Shown in pieces: positions 52,178-59,980 of a stretch of DNA of 64,000 bases. Location of the stretch: assembly GCA_024684175.1 (NCBI GenBank), contig JAIKXJ010000087.1, forward strand, positions 1 through 64,000, given 5' to 3'. The number at the start of each line of letters is the position of its first letter. Position 1 is the first letter of the stretch. Below the pieces are notes generated by a model. That model was not told the DNA's origin. It did no database searches and was given only the letters and a program-made list of their open reading frames with translations. Source of the DNA: Erysipelotrichaceae bacterium. Lineage in GTDB: Bacteria > Bacillota_I > Bacilli_A > Erysipelotrichales > Erysipelotrichaceae. Both the position numbers and the translations under genes were made by a program.

Positions 52178-53449
52178 ATGGTAAAAGATCTTGTCAGATT
52201 CCTGGATGAAAGTCCGAGCGCATTCTGTGCCGTTTCTTCCATTAAACACATCCTTGAAAAGAACGGCTATGAACGTTTGGGGAAACAGAAGATGGAAAAG
52301 GGAAAGAAGTATTATCTTGTCCGCAACAATTCTTCGATACTGGCTTTGAATATCGGAACTTTGCTCAATGATCCTTCCTTGCATATAACGGCTTCGCATA
52401 CGGATTCTCCTTTGCTGAAGCTGAAACCGCAGCCTTTGATCAAAGATGAACATTCCGTGCGTTTCAATATAGAGACCTACGGCGGGCTTTTGCTGAGGCC
52501 GTGGTTCGACCGTCCTTTGAAACTGGCAGGACGCACCATCGTCAGCAAGGAAGGAAGATTATGCAATGTCATCTTCAATGATGAAGAGCCTGTGTGTATG
52601 ATCCCTTCGATGGCACCGCATCTTGACCGCAGCAGAGAAGAAGGCAAGATCGATGTCGGCAAAGAGTTGTATCCGATCGTGACGGCCGGTGAGGATTTCG
52701 ATCTGAACGTCTATCTAGGAAAGAAATTAAATGTCGATGCGAAAGACATCTTGGGTTTTGACTTGTATCTCGTTCCCTGCGAAAAAGGATATATTTGGGG
52801 ACAGGAAAAGGAGTTCTTTACATCCAATCATATCGATAACCTCGAATGTGCCTATACGACATTAATGGGCTTTATCGATACGTTCCATAACGACAATATC
52901 AACATCTACTGTTCTTTTGACAATGAAGAAGTCGGATCCCGTACGAGACAGGGTGCCGATTCCGATCTTTTAGAAGGCATTTTAAGCCGTTTGTGCGATG
53001 ATTTGTCATTGGACAAACAAAGACTCATTGAAAAGGGAATGATGCTTTCCTGCGACAATGCGCACGCCTTACATCCGAATTATGTCGATCTGTACGATGT
53101 TCACAATGCTCCGATCATCAATAAAGGCGTCGTCATCAAATACAATGCTTCGCAATCCTATACGACCGATTCATTGAGCGGTGCGTTGTTAAAGACCATC
53201 TTAGTCAGAAACAAGATCCCTTACCAGGTCTTTGCCAATAAGACCGGTACGAGAGGCGGAGGCACTTTAGGCAACATCTCCACATCTCACGTCTCCATCC
53301 TGTCTGCGGACATCGGACTTGGCCAGTGGGCCATGCATTCACCGATCGAGACAGCCGGATCCAAAGATGTGAACTACATGATCGATCTGATCAAGGTTTT
53401 CTATTCAAGTCACCTTGAGATTGATGAAGAAGGGAATTACAGCATCTGA
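52178..53449 (+). CDS. M18-family aminopeptidase
   Basis: 423 residues from ATG 52178 (AGGTGG upstream). Cytosolic dinuclear-zinc aminopeptidase related to aspartyl aminopeptidase. Zinc ligands and motifs: TASHTDSPLLKLKP, FTSNHIDNLECAY, YCSFDNEEVGSRTRQGA, and late TSHVSILSADIGLGQWAMHSPIETAG. Removes N-terminal residues, typically acidic, from peptides. The next gene starts on its stop codon. Confidence 0.92.
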   Translation: MVKDLVRFLDESPSAFCAVSSIKHILEKNGYERLGKQKMEKGKKYYLVRNNSSILALNIGTLLNDPSLHITASHTDSPLLKLKPQPLIKDEHSVRFNIETYGGLLLRPWFDRPLKLAGRTIVSKEGRLCNVIFNDEEPVCMIPSMAPHLDRSREEGKIDVGKELYPIVTAGEDFDLNVYLGKKLNVDAKDILGFDLYLVPCEKGYIWGQEKEFFTSNHIDNLECAYTTLMGFIDTFHNDNINIYCSFDNEEVGSRTRQGADSDLLEGILSRLCDDLSLDKQRLIEKGMMLSCDNAHALHPNYVDLYDVHNAPIINKGVVIKYNASQSYTTDSLSGALLKTILVRNKIPYQVFANKTGTRGGGTLGNISTSHVSILSADIGLGQWAMHSPIETAGSKDVNYMIDLIKVFYSSHLEIDEEGNYSI

Positions 53450-53877
53450 TGGAATACAAAGATGAGATCAGGGAAGCCCTGACGGTCTGTGATCAGGCGA
53501 TGGAAGATCTCAATGATGCCGACAGGCTTTTGAAAAGCGCGAGGAACTGGGGCATCTTCGATATCTTCGGCGGCGGCTTGATCGCCACATTCGTCAAACG
53601 TAATAAGATGGATCGGGCCAGAAGCTGTGCCGAGAAGGCGAGTACTTCCTTGCGTAAACTGAAAGAAGAGATGCAGGACATCTATCTTCATGTCGATGTG
53701 GATCTCAACATGGATGATTTTCTTTCTTTCTCCGATTATTTCTTTGAAGGGCTCTTCTTTGCCGATATCCAGGTGCAGAACAGGATCAACACTGCCCGAA
53801 ACAAGGTGTTGGATACGATCGAGATCGTACGGCAGATCAAGATGAAACTGCTGGCGCAGCTGATCTCGTTATCTTAA
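53449..53877 (+). CDS. Small helical protein of unknown function
   Basis: 142 residues, start overlapping the M18 stop (TGATG). Mostly helical: 1-35 amphipathic helix, a Gly-rich turn NWGIFDIFGGGLIATFVKR, helix 50-75, then LNMDDFLSFSDYFFEGLFFADIQVQNRIN and a final helix. The GIFDIxGGG pattern is found in small uncharacterised cytosolic Bacillota proteins. No catalytic motif. Expressed with the aminopeptidase. Confidence 0.6.
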   Translation: MEYKDEIREALTVCDQAMEDLNDADRLLKSARNWGIFDIFGGGLIATFVKRNKMDRARSCAEKASTSLRKLKEEMQDIYLHVDVDLNMDDFLSFSDYFFEGLFFADIQVQNRINTARNKVLDTIEIVRQIKMKLLAQLISLS

Positions 53878-53944
53878 GTTCGTACAGCTGACTCACATAA
53901 AAACTGTTTGAAAAAATTTACATGAAAAAATGTTTCAAATAGTG

Positions 53945-53973
53945 TTGACAAACTGTAAATGTTTCATTATGAT
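53945..53973 (+). promoter_or_regulatory. Promoter of the T-box-controlled ABC transporter operon
   Basis: Consensus TTGACA (53945-53950), 17-bp spacer, TATGAT (53968-53973). Transcription should begin near 53980. Confidence 0.75.
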
Positions 53974-53979
53974 GGAATC

Positions 53980-54207
53980 AATTCAATGACCGAAAGAGTA
54001 TTGAAGGACAGATCCATCAGCGAGCTGAAACAGAGTGAAAGTTCAGCGGCAACGTCCTTGAAGAAGCGCATTCGGTGGAATCTTATCTGAAATCATAGGA
54101 TAAGACGTCATTCTGCGTTAAAGAAAAGAGGGATCATGCTTATGGCATGATAATCAGTGTGGCACCGCGATCTAAGTCGTCTCTGAACGGGACGGCTTTT
54201 TTGTTTC
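53980..54207 (+). promoter_or_regulatory. T-box riboswitch upstream of an amino-acid ABC importer
   Basis: The leader has the T-box core AGTGTGGCACCGCG (54157-54170), Stem I closed by ACCGAA/TTCGGT and AAGGAC/GTCCTT with AGAGTA opposite GAAG in the specifier internal loop, and a terminator at its end. Uncharged cognate tRNA would favour the antiterminator and expression. The right side of the specifier loop is GAAGAAGCGCA, giving CGC (Arg) as best reading or GCG (Ala) as alternative. The bulge TGGC would pair with a tRNA ending in G-CCA; tRNA-Ala normally has A there, favouring Arg. Confidence 0.85.
54175..54207 (+). terminator. Regulated terminator of the T-box leader
   Basis: AGTCGTCTC - TGAAC - GGGACGGCT then TTTTTGTTT, with G-T pairs. 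Its left arm follows the antiterminator core. Confidence 0.78.
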
Positions 54208-54224
54208 TTATGGAGGTATGGATA

Positions 54225-54254
54225 TGGGCAAGCGACGAAGAAGGAATGATCTAA
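54225..54254 (+). CDS. Possible basic micro-ORF between T-box and importer genes
   Basis: GGAGG (54213-54217) is seven bases before ATG 54225, which opens a nine-codon frame with consecutive basic codons (MGKRRKGMI) ending at TAA 54254. The well-placed ribosome site with no larger gene attached suggests a leader peptide or a remnant. Too short to be sure. Confidence 0.25.
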   Translation, partial: WASDEEGMI

Positions 54255-54302
54255 TTTCGATCTGAATGAATGAACTGTAAATGAAGAAAGGGAGAAAATA
54301 AA

Positions 54303-55265
54303 ATGAAAAAATTAACGAAAATCTTACTGATATCGATCATCATGATGATACTTTGTGCCTGCTCTGCCAAAAACGAAGAACCGAAGACCGAACTGGAACT
54401 GGTCACAACATTGGACCAGGCGATCCTGTCTCTGTCGACCGGCAAATGCGATGCCGTCGCTTTGGACGGCACGACCGCACAGAACTACGTCGCACAGTCC
54501 GACGGTCAGTTCGCCATGTCGGGGATCAATTTCGATCTGACGATCTACGGCGATTATGAAGGCAATGTTGCCGCAGCCAAAAAGGGCGAGACTTCTTTGA
54601 TGGAAGCCGTCAATGCCTGCATCAACACGGCGATGGCAAATAATTACTATACTTTATGGACAGCGATCGCTAAGATACAGTCCCAGACGGCAGACGAAGA
54701 GGCTATGGCGATCGTCGGTAATGCACCGGTCTTCCTGGATGTCCCGATCGATGATACCTATGCTTATTTGCTCGATACGACCGACCTGGTCAAGCCGGAA
54801 CTCGATCTTTCCAACGCGGACGGTGTCTTAAAGAAGATCTTAAATAACGGTGTGATGGTCATCGCGACCTCTCCGGATTATCCGGCCAACGAATTCATCA
54901 CGGAAGACGGTACGGTCTATGGCTGCGAAATGATGCTGGCGAAATATGTCGCTGACTGCTTAGGCGTCAGTCTGAAGATCGAAACGATGGATTTCTCTGC
55001 CGTTTTGACTGCTGTCGATACCGGTAAGGTCGACATGTCCTTCTCCGGATTCGGCTGGAAGGCCGATAGGGCGGAAGCCTTCGAACTTTCCGTCGGTTAC
55101 GTCGGCGACGATGAAGTATCGTTCCATACATTGATCGTTCCGGCAGATAAGGCCGATCAGTACAAGAGCCTTCAAGATTTCGTCGGAAAGCATATCATTG
55201 CCCAGGCTTCTTCTTTGCAGCAGATGTATGTAGAAGACCAGATCCTCTCGTTGGAAGGTGAATAA
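54303..55265 (+). CDS. Amino-acid ABC transporter binding lipoprotein with permuted halves
   Basis: 320 residues. Lipoprotein signal (1-20, lipobox LCAC with Cys20). Residues about 30-130 match the C-terminal half of an SBP_bac_3 binding protein (ELVTTLDQAILSLSTGKCDAVALDGTTAQNY, then GNVAAAKKGETSLMEAVNACI). Residues about 172-313 match the N-terminal half (NGVMVIATSPDYPANEF, YGCEMMLAKYVADCLGV, MDFSAVLTAVDTGKVDMSFSGFGW, DFVGKHIIAQASSLQQMYVEDQ). So the order is reversed, with a linker at 131-171. The protein stops where a normal one would cross into the C-half. Precedes permease and ATPase genes under a T-box. Confidence 0.8.
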   Translation: MKKLTKILLISIIMMILCACSAKNEEPKTELELVTTLDQAILSLSTGKCDAVALDGTTAQNYVAQSDGQFAMSGINFDLTIYGDYEGNVAAAKKGETSLMEAVNACINTAMANNYYTLWTAIAKIQSQTADEEAMAIVGNAPVFLDVPIDDTYAYLLDTTDLVKPELDLSNADGVLKKILNNGVMVIATSPDYPANEFITEDGTVYGCEMMLAKYVADCLGVSLKIETMDFSAVLTAVDTGKVDMSFSGFGWKADRAEAFELSVGYVGDDEVSFHTLIVPADKADQYKSLQDFVGKHIIAQASSLQQMYVEDQILSLEGE

Positions 55266-55930
55266 TGGGTCCGAGCATCTTAGACGTCTTATTTGAATAC
55301 TGGCCGATGTTTTTGAAAGGTGCCGTAGGGACGCTGCGTTACGCGGCGATCGCTGTTGCCGGCGGAACGGTCTTAGGGACCCTGGTGGCCATACTACGTC
55401 TGTCCAACAACAAGTTCCTCACGACGCTCGCATCGGTCTATGCCGACATCTTGAGAGGAACACCGCTGCTGGTGCAGATGTACATCTCATACTTTTTCCT
55501 GCCGCTGGTCATCCCGGCTTTGAACAATGTCGAAAAAGAAGTCACGGTCCTGATCGCTTTGACCTTGAACTCTTCGGCCTATGTTTCGGAGATCATCCGC
55601 GGCGGCATCAATTCCGTCGATATCGGTCAGACCGAAGCCGCAAGATCTTTGGGCATGTCGGCATCGCACACGATGACCAAGATCATCCTGCCGCAGGCAG
55701 TCAAAAACATCCTGCCGTCTTTAGCCAACGAGTACATCTCCATGATCAAGGAGACATCGATGGCCGGCACGTTCATGTTGTATGAACTGATGTATACCAG
55801 GACTTTACTGGCAAATAAGTATCTGTCCTGGCAGCCGCTGTTCATCATTGCCGGGATCTATCTGATCATGACCTTGGTATTGACTAATCTCGTCAAATTC
55901 TTTGAAAGGAGGATGTCGGTAAGTGACTGA
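55265..55930 (+). CDS. Polar amino-acid ABC transporter permease
   Basis: 221 residues, five helices (about 15-38, 50-70, 85-105, 148-165, 190-210) of the HisM/GlnP type. The EAA loop that contacts the ATPase is [18 protein letters not shown], and the leading motif [14 protein letters not shown] is typical. Start overlaps the binding-protein stop by one base (TAATG). Amino-acid specificity comes from the binding protein; the T-box points to arginine. Confidence 0.93.
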   Translation: MGPSILDVLFEYWPMFLKGAVGTLRYAAIAVAGGTVLGTLVAILRLSNNKFLTTLASVYADILRGTPLLVQMYISYFFLPLVIPALNNVEKEVTVLIALTLNSSAYVSEIIRGGINSVDIGQTEAARSLGMSASHTMTKIILPQAVKNILPSLANEYISMIKETSMAGTFMLYELMYTRTLLANKYLSWQPLFIIAGIYLIMTLVLTNLVKFFERRMSVSD

Positions 55931-56663
55931 TAAAATGCCGTTGATAAAGACCGTAGATCTCAAAAAGAACTTCAATGACCTGGAAGTCTTAAAAGGCATC
56001 TCCGAGTCGATCTATAAAGGAGAAGTCGTCTGCGTCATCGGACCTTCCGGCGGCGGCAAATCGACGTTCTTGAGATGTCTCAATATGCTGGAAGTCCCAA
56101 CCTCCGGGGAAGTCTGGTTCGAAGGGGAAAAACTCGATCCCAAGTCGACCAATATCGACTTGCACCGGCAGAAGATCGGCATGGTCTTTCAGCAGTTCAA
56201 TGTCTTCCCGCATCTGACGGTCTTAGAAAACATCACGCTGGCACCGACACTGGAAAAAAAGATCCCGGAAGAAGAAGCCAAGGCTACGGCTTTGAAGCTT
56301 CTTGAACAAGTCGGCCTGCTCGACAAGGCCAACGAATACCCGAGAAAGCTTTCCGGCGGCCAGAAACAGAGACTCGCGATCGTCCGTGCCATGGCGATGG
56401 AACCGGATGTGATGCTGTTTGACGAACCGACTTCAGCCCTTGACCCGGAAATGGTCAAAGGCGTTCTGGAAGTCATACGCAAGCTTGCGGATTCGGGTAT
56501 GACCTGCGTCATCGTCACCCATGAGATGGGATTTGCCAAAGAAGTGGCCGACCGCATCTTATTCATCGACGAAGGCGTGATCGCCGAAGAAGGAAGTCCG
56601 GAAGAGTTCTTCAATCATCCGAAGAACGAGCGGACCAAAGAATTCTTGTCTCAGGTCTTATAA
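55923..56663 (+). CDS. Polar amino-acid ABC transporter ATP-binding protein
   Basis: 246 residues from GTG 55923 (AAAGGAGG upstream; an ATG four codons later is the alternative). Walker [17 protein letters not shown]-loop [11 protein letters not shown], signature [11 protein letters not shown], Walker [15 protein letters not shown] and switch His in IVTHEMGFA, the GlnQ/ArtP pattern. Powers the importer with the two preceding genes; overlaps the permease by eight bases. Confidence 0.95.
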   Translation: MTDKMPLIKTVDLKKNFNDLEVLKGISESIYKGEVVCVIGPSGGGKSTFLRCLNMLEVPTSGEVWFEGEKLDPKSTNIDLHRQKIGMVFQQFNVFPHLTVLENITLAPTLEKKIPEEEAKATALKLLEQVGLLDKANEYPRKLSGGQKQRLAIVRAMAMEPDVMLFDEPTSALDPEMVKGVLEVIRKLADSGMTCVIVTHEMGFAKEVADRILFIDEGVIAEEGSPEEFFNHPKNERTKEFLSQVL

Positions 56664-56677
56664 GGGAGAATTCCATA

Positions 56678-58351
56678 ATGAAAACGACCTATACCTACGA
56701 TCATTATTTCAAATACGAAGAGATCAAATCGATCCTGGAGAGTTTTGTCGAGAATTATCCTCAATTAATCGAATTAGAAGCCAATTGCGTGACCTTGGAA
56801 GGGCGAAACCAGTATGTGGCGACTCTGACCAATCAGAAGACCGGAATGGCTTCAGACAAGCCCGGATGGTACCTGGACGGCAATATCCATGCCGGAGAAG
56901 TGACGGCTTCGATGTGCGCCATGCATACGATCGATTATCTGCTGACCAATTACGGAACGGATCAACAAGTCACGAAGATCCTGGATGAATATACAGTCTA
57001 CGTCATTCCGCGCGTCACGCCGGACGGGGCGGAGATGTATCTGTCTTCTCCGTATTCCTTGCGCTCGGTCGATCGCATCCATAAAGATAAAGACGGCGGC
57101 ATCCGGGAAGAAGATCTCGATGAAGACGGGGTCATCCATATGATGGCCATCAAAACGCCTTACGGTGCCTGGAAGAAAGATACGGAAGGCCAAATGGTCT
57201 TGCGCGATCCTTCCGATGACGAAGGTGTCTTCTATGACATCTATCCGGAAGGCCTGTTGGAAGATTTCGAAGGCCAGGAAAACCTCAAAGTCCGAAAAGA
57301 CGAATGGGGCCTGGACTTCAACCGTAACTTCCCGTACGGCTGGTATCCGGAACCCCGACAGAGCGGAGCCGGGGATTACCCTTTGTCCAATATCGAAACC
57401 AAGGCGATCGTCGATTTCGTTTTGGCACATCCCAATATCGGCGGTGCAGCCATCGGCCACACCTCCGGCGGTCTGATCCTTTATCCGCCGGGGACAAAAG
57501 CTTCTGTCAAAGCGCCGCAGGGGGATATTGAGATCTTAAAAGCCATTGCCGGGATGGGCGAAGAAGAACTCGGATATCAGCCGATGAACATCTTCGATTC
57601 TTTCCTTAGCTCGCAAGAGTTCTATGATTCCGGCGCTCTGGATGACTGGATGTATGAGACGCAAGGCATCCCTGCCTATACGATGGAATTCTGGGATGTC
57701 GGTGCCAAAGCCGGCGTCAAACGCAACTGGGGTGAAAAGAAAGATTCGGTCAAAGACGATCTCGTGCGTTTCACAGCGATCATGAAATGGGTCAAGGAGA
57801 ATGCTCCGGAATATTACATGGACTGGAAGACTTTCGATCATCCGCAGTTCGGCGAAGTGGAACTGGGCGGTTTCAATTTCAAGTTCACGCTACAGAATCC
57901 GCCGGAGAAGTTCTTACTGGAAGAACTGGAACATGATACGAAGTTCAATCTGCGTTTCATCAAAGCCATGCCCAAGCTCGCCATCGATCGGATCAAGGCA
58001 GAAAAGATCGACGAAAGCATCTACAAGATCGAAGCTATCATCGGAAATAAAGGCTATCTGTCGACTTCTTTGACCGATAACGCCTTGAACAACGAATATG
58101 ACAAGCCGGTCTATGTGAAGATCGACGGCGGCGAACTGATCTCCGGCAAACAATGTGAAGAGATCCGGGAACTGCAGGGTTACGCAAAAACGCAAACAGG
58201 TGTTTACTATTACGGCAACATCACGACCTTTGCCAATGCGAAAGCCCGCAAGAAACTGACGTGGATCCTCAAGGCGGAAGAAGGATCGACTGTCACCGTC
58301 GAAGCCAGCCAGATCAAAGCCGGTAAAGTAACCGTAAGCATCAAAGTCTAG
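56678..58351 (+). CDS. M14-family zinc carboxypeptidase
   Basis: 557 residues. Zinc ligands HxxE in LDGNIHAGEVTAS and the third His in AIGHTSGG, substrate-binding Arg in FNRNFPYGWYP, and catalytic Glu in AYTMEFWDVG. The catalytic domain spans about 10-380, then a beta-rich C-terminal region (about 385-557). No signal peptide, so it would act inside the cell, unlike most secreted carboxypeptidases. It follows the importer by 14 bases and so falls under the same T-box, suggesting release of C-terminal (basic) amino acids from peptides when the amino acid is scarce. Confidence 0.88.
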   Translation: MKTTYTYDHYFKYEEIKSILESFVENYPQLIELEANCVTLEGRNQYVATLTNQKTGMASDKPGWYLDGNIHAGEVTASMCAMHTIDYLLTNYGTDQQVTKILDEYTVYVIPRVTPDGAEMYLSSPYSLRSVDRIHKDKDGGIREEDLDEDGVIHMMAIKTPYGAWKKDTEGQMVLRDPSDDEGVFYDIYPEGLLEDFEGQENLKVRKDEWGLDFNRNFPYGWYPEPRQSGAGDYPLSNIETKAIVDFVLAHPNIGGAAIGHTSGGLILYPPGTKASVKAPQGDIEILKAIAGMGEEELGYQPMNIFDSFLSSQEFYDSGALDDWMYETQGIPAYTMEFWDVGAKAGVKRNWGEKKDSVKDDLVRFTAIMKWVKENAPEYYMDWKTFDHPQFGEVELGGFNFKFTLQNPPEKFLLEELEHDTKFNLRFIKAMPKLAIDRIKAEKIDESIYKIEAIIGNKGYLSTSLTDNALNNEYDKPVYVKIDGGELISGKQCEEIRELQGYAKTQTGVYYYGNITTFANAKARKKLTWILKAEEGSTVTVEASQIKAGKVTVSIKV

Positions 58352-58374
58352 ACCTCTTAGGAGGTCTTTTCTTA
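58349..58374 (+). terminator. Terminator of the importer-carboxypeptidase operon
   Basis: AGACCTC - TTA - GAGGTCT then TTTCTT. Confidence 0.82.
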
Positions 58375-58378
58375 TAAT
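58373..58378 (+). promoter_or_regulatory. -10 box of the rhodanese lipoprotein gene, leaderless configuration
   Basis: TATAAT at 58373-58378, seven bases before ATG 58386. Confidence 0.55.
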
Positions 58379-58385
58379 TTGTAAT

Positions 58386-58769
58386 ATGAAGAAGATATTG
58401 TTTTGCGTGTTATTGCTGCTTCTGTGTTCCGGATGCGGTAAACAAAAAGAAGATCCGATCTCTTTTATCACGGTCACTAGCGAAGAGGCAAGAAAAGCCA
58501 TGGAAGAAGAAAGCGGATTTGTCATAGTCGATGTACGCACGAAGGAAGAATATATGGAAGGTCATATCAAAGATGCGATCAATATCCCCAATGAAGAGAT
58601 CGCGGAAAAGGCAGAATCGATATTGAACGACAAGGATCAGAAGATCTATGTCTATTGCCGCAGCGGAAGACGTTCTAAAGAGGCCTGCAAGAAGCTTATC
58701 GATCTCGGTTATCAACAGATCATCGATTTCGGCGGCATCCTGGACTGGAAGGGCGAGATCGTTCAATAA
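58386..58769 (+). CDS. Rhodanese-like lipoprotein
   Basis: 127 residues. Lipoprotein signal MKKILFCVLLLLLCSGC (lipobox LCSGC, Cys17), then a single rhodanese domain: VIVDVRTKEEYMEGHIKDAINIPNEE and active-site loop VYCRSGRRSKEA with the catalytic Cys. Anchored outside the membrane; sulfur transfer or thiol redox chemistry is likely, with unknown partner. Confidence 0.92.
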   Translation: MKKILFCVLLLLLCSGCGKQKEDPISFITVTSEEARKAMEEESGFVIVDVRTKEEYMEGHIKDAINIPNEEIAEKAESILNDKDQKIYVYCRSGRRSKEACKKLIDLGYQQIIDFGGILDWKGEIVQ

Positions 58770-58775
58770 AAAATA

Positions 58776-59297
58776 ATGGGATCCGGTATGAAGAAAAAAC
58801 ATGATGAGGATTACGGAACACTGATCCATACGATCGATCCGGTCTACGACGAAGACTCAAGGATATTGATCCTGGGAAGTTTTCCTTCCGTCAAATCAAG
58901 GGAAGTGAACTTTTTCTACGGTCATCCGCAGAACCGCTTCTGGAAACTGATGGAAAAGATCTATGAGACCGGTCCTTTACCAAGTATCGAAGATAAGAAA
59001 GCGTTTTTACATGAACATCACATCGCTTTGTGGGACGTCATCCGTTCCTGCAGGATCTTCGGCTCATCGGATGCGTCGATCTGTGATGTCACAGCCAATG
59101 ACCTGAACCGGATCTTGGATCACAGTCCGATACGGAGGATCTATGTCAACGGAAAGACCGCGGAAAAGATGTATCACAGGTATACGATGAAGTTCATTGA
59201 GAAAGAGTGCACCGTGCTTCCTTCCACCAGTCCGGCCAATGCCGCCTGGTCTTTGGAAAAACTCTTTGAAGTCTGGAAACAGATCAAAGAAGAGTGA
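58776..59297 (+). CDS. DNA-deoxyinosine glycosylase-like protein (UDG superfamily)
   Basis: 173 residues from ATG 58776 (ATG 58788 also possible; no Shine-Dalgarno for either). Matches the hypoxanthine-DNA glycosylase branch of the UDG superfamily: RILILGSFPSVKSREVNFFYGHPQNRFWKLM, ALWDVIRSCRIFGSSDASI, YVNGKTAEKMY and LPSTSPANAAWSLEKL. Expected to remove deaminated adenine from DNA, complementing ung at 44085. Confidence 0.82.
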   Translation: MGSGMKKKHDEDYGTLIHTIDPVYDEDSRILILGSFPSVKSREVNFFYGHPQNRFWKLMEKIYETGPLPSIEDKKAFLHEHHIALWDVIRSCRIFGSSDASICDVTANDLNRILDHSPIRRIYVNGKTAEKMYHRYTMKFIEKECTVLPSTSPANAAWSLEKLFEVWKQIKEE

Positions 59298-59304
59298 AAG
59301 GAAA

Positions 59305-59313
59305 TGCTATCAT
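59305..59313 (+). promoter_or_regulatory. Extended -10 before the 59.3-kb gene
   Basis: TGC-TATCAT at 59305-59313, then a 22-base interval containing GAGGT before ATG 59336. Confidence 0.4.
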
Positions 59314-59335
59314 AGATATGAAAAGAGGTTATCTT

Positions 59336-59980
59336 ATGTTGGATGAAATGATCAAAGAATTAGCGGAAAGCTATGAACTGAAACAAATCGAGAATCAAGA
59401 GTTTGAGCACTTCAAAGTCTCGGGGATGAATTTTGAAGTGAAAGCTTATGATGCACAATTCCTCGGCCATGTCTCGACAATGGAGGCGAAGATGCCTTTG
59501 GGTCTGATGAAGATGAAGACGCTCATCATCAACCCGTTCGAACTGGATGCACCGTTATTCTCTTTCGATCTCATCGAAGTACCGGGAAAGATCAACGTCA
59601 TTCTGGAACAGTACGACACGTTGGTCATTTCCAAACGCAAGGAAGAGGCGTTCTTACAGATCGCAAAGAAATATGCCGGTCTGCAGGACCGTGAAAGCAA
59701 GCCGAACTGGTATGACGATCTTCGCTATGCTTCCTGCATCGGCAAGAAAGTCAGCAAGAAGGAAAAGGATGCGGTCCTAGCTTTGATCAAAGAATATTTT
59801 GAAGCATATCTCGATGTCTGCCGCGATGCCCACGTCTGTGACTATGAAGAAAAGAAAGAGAAAGCCGATGTCTACCGCGACGGTCTTTTGGAACACGGCG
59901 GTCCGGCGACCGATGCTTTCCTGAAAGTCTGGGGCAGAGAAAGAAGCGAACAGTTCTATAAAGACGTCCTGTTCGGATAA
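59336..59980 (+). CDS. Uncharacterised protein, weakly recalling bilin-reductase-type folds
   Basis: 214 residues from ATG 59336 (GAGGT eight bases upstream). Cytosolic, mixed alpha/beta. Striking segments: FLGHVSTMEAKMPLGLMKMKTLIINPFELDAPLFSFDLI and VILEQYDTLVISKRK, then a helical second half (NWYDDLRYASCIGKKVSKKEKD, HVCDYEEKKEKADVYRDGL). The PLFSFDLI part resembles the core P-x-F-x-x-D of ferredoxin-dependent bilin reductases, but this is only a pattern impression. Nothing else shows the function. Confidence 0.55.
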   Translation: MLDEMIKELAESYELKQIENQEFEHFKVSGMNFEVKAYDAQFLGHVSTMEAKMPLGLMKMKTLIINPFELDAPLFSFDLIEVPGKINVILEQYDTLVISKRKEEAFLQIAKKYAGLQDRESKPNWYDDLRYASCIGKKVSKKEKDAVLALIKEYFEAYLDVCRDAHVCDYEEKKEKADVYRDGLLEHGGPATDAFLKVWGRERSEQFYKDVLFG

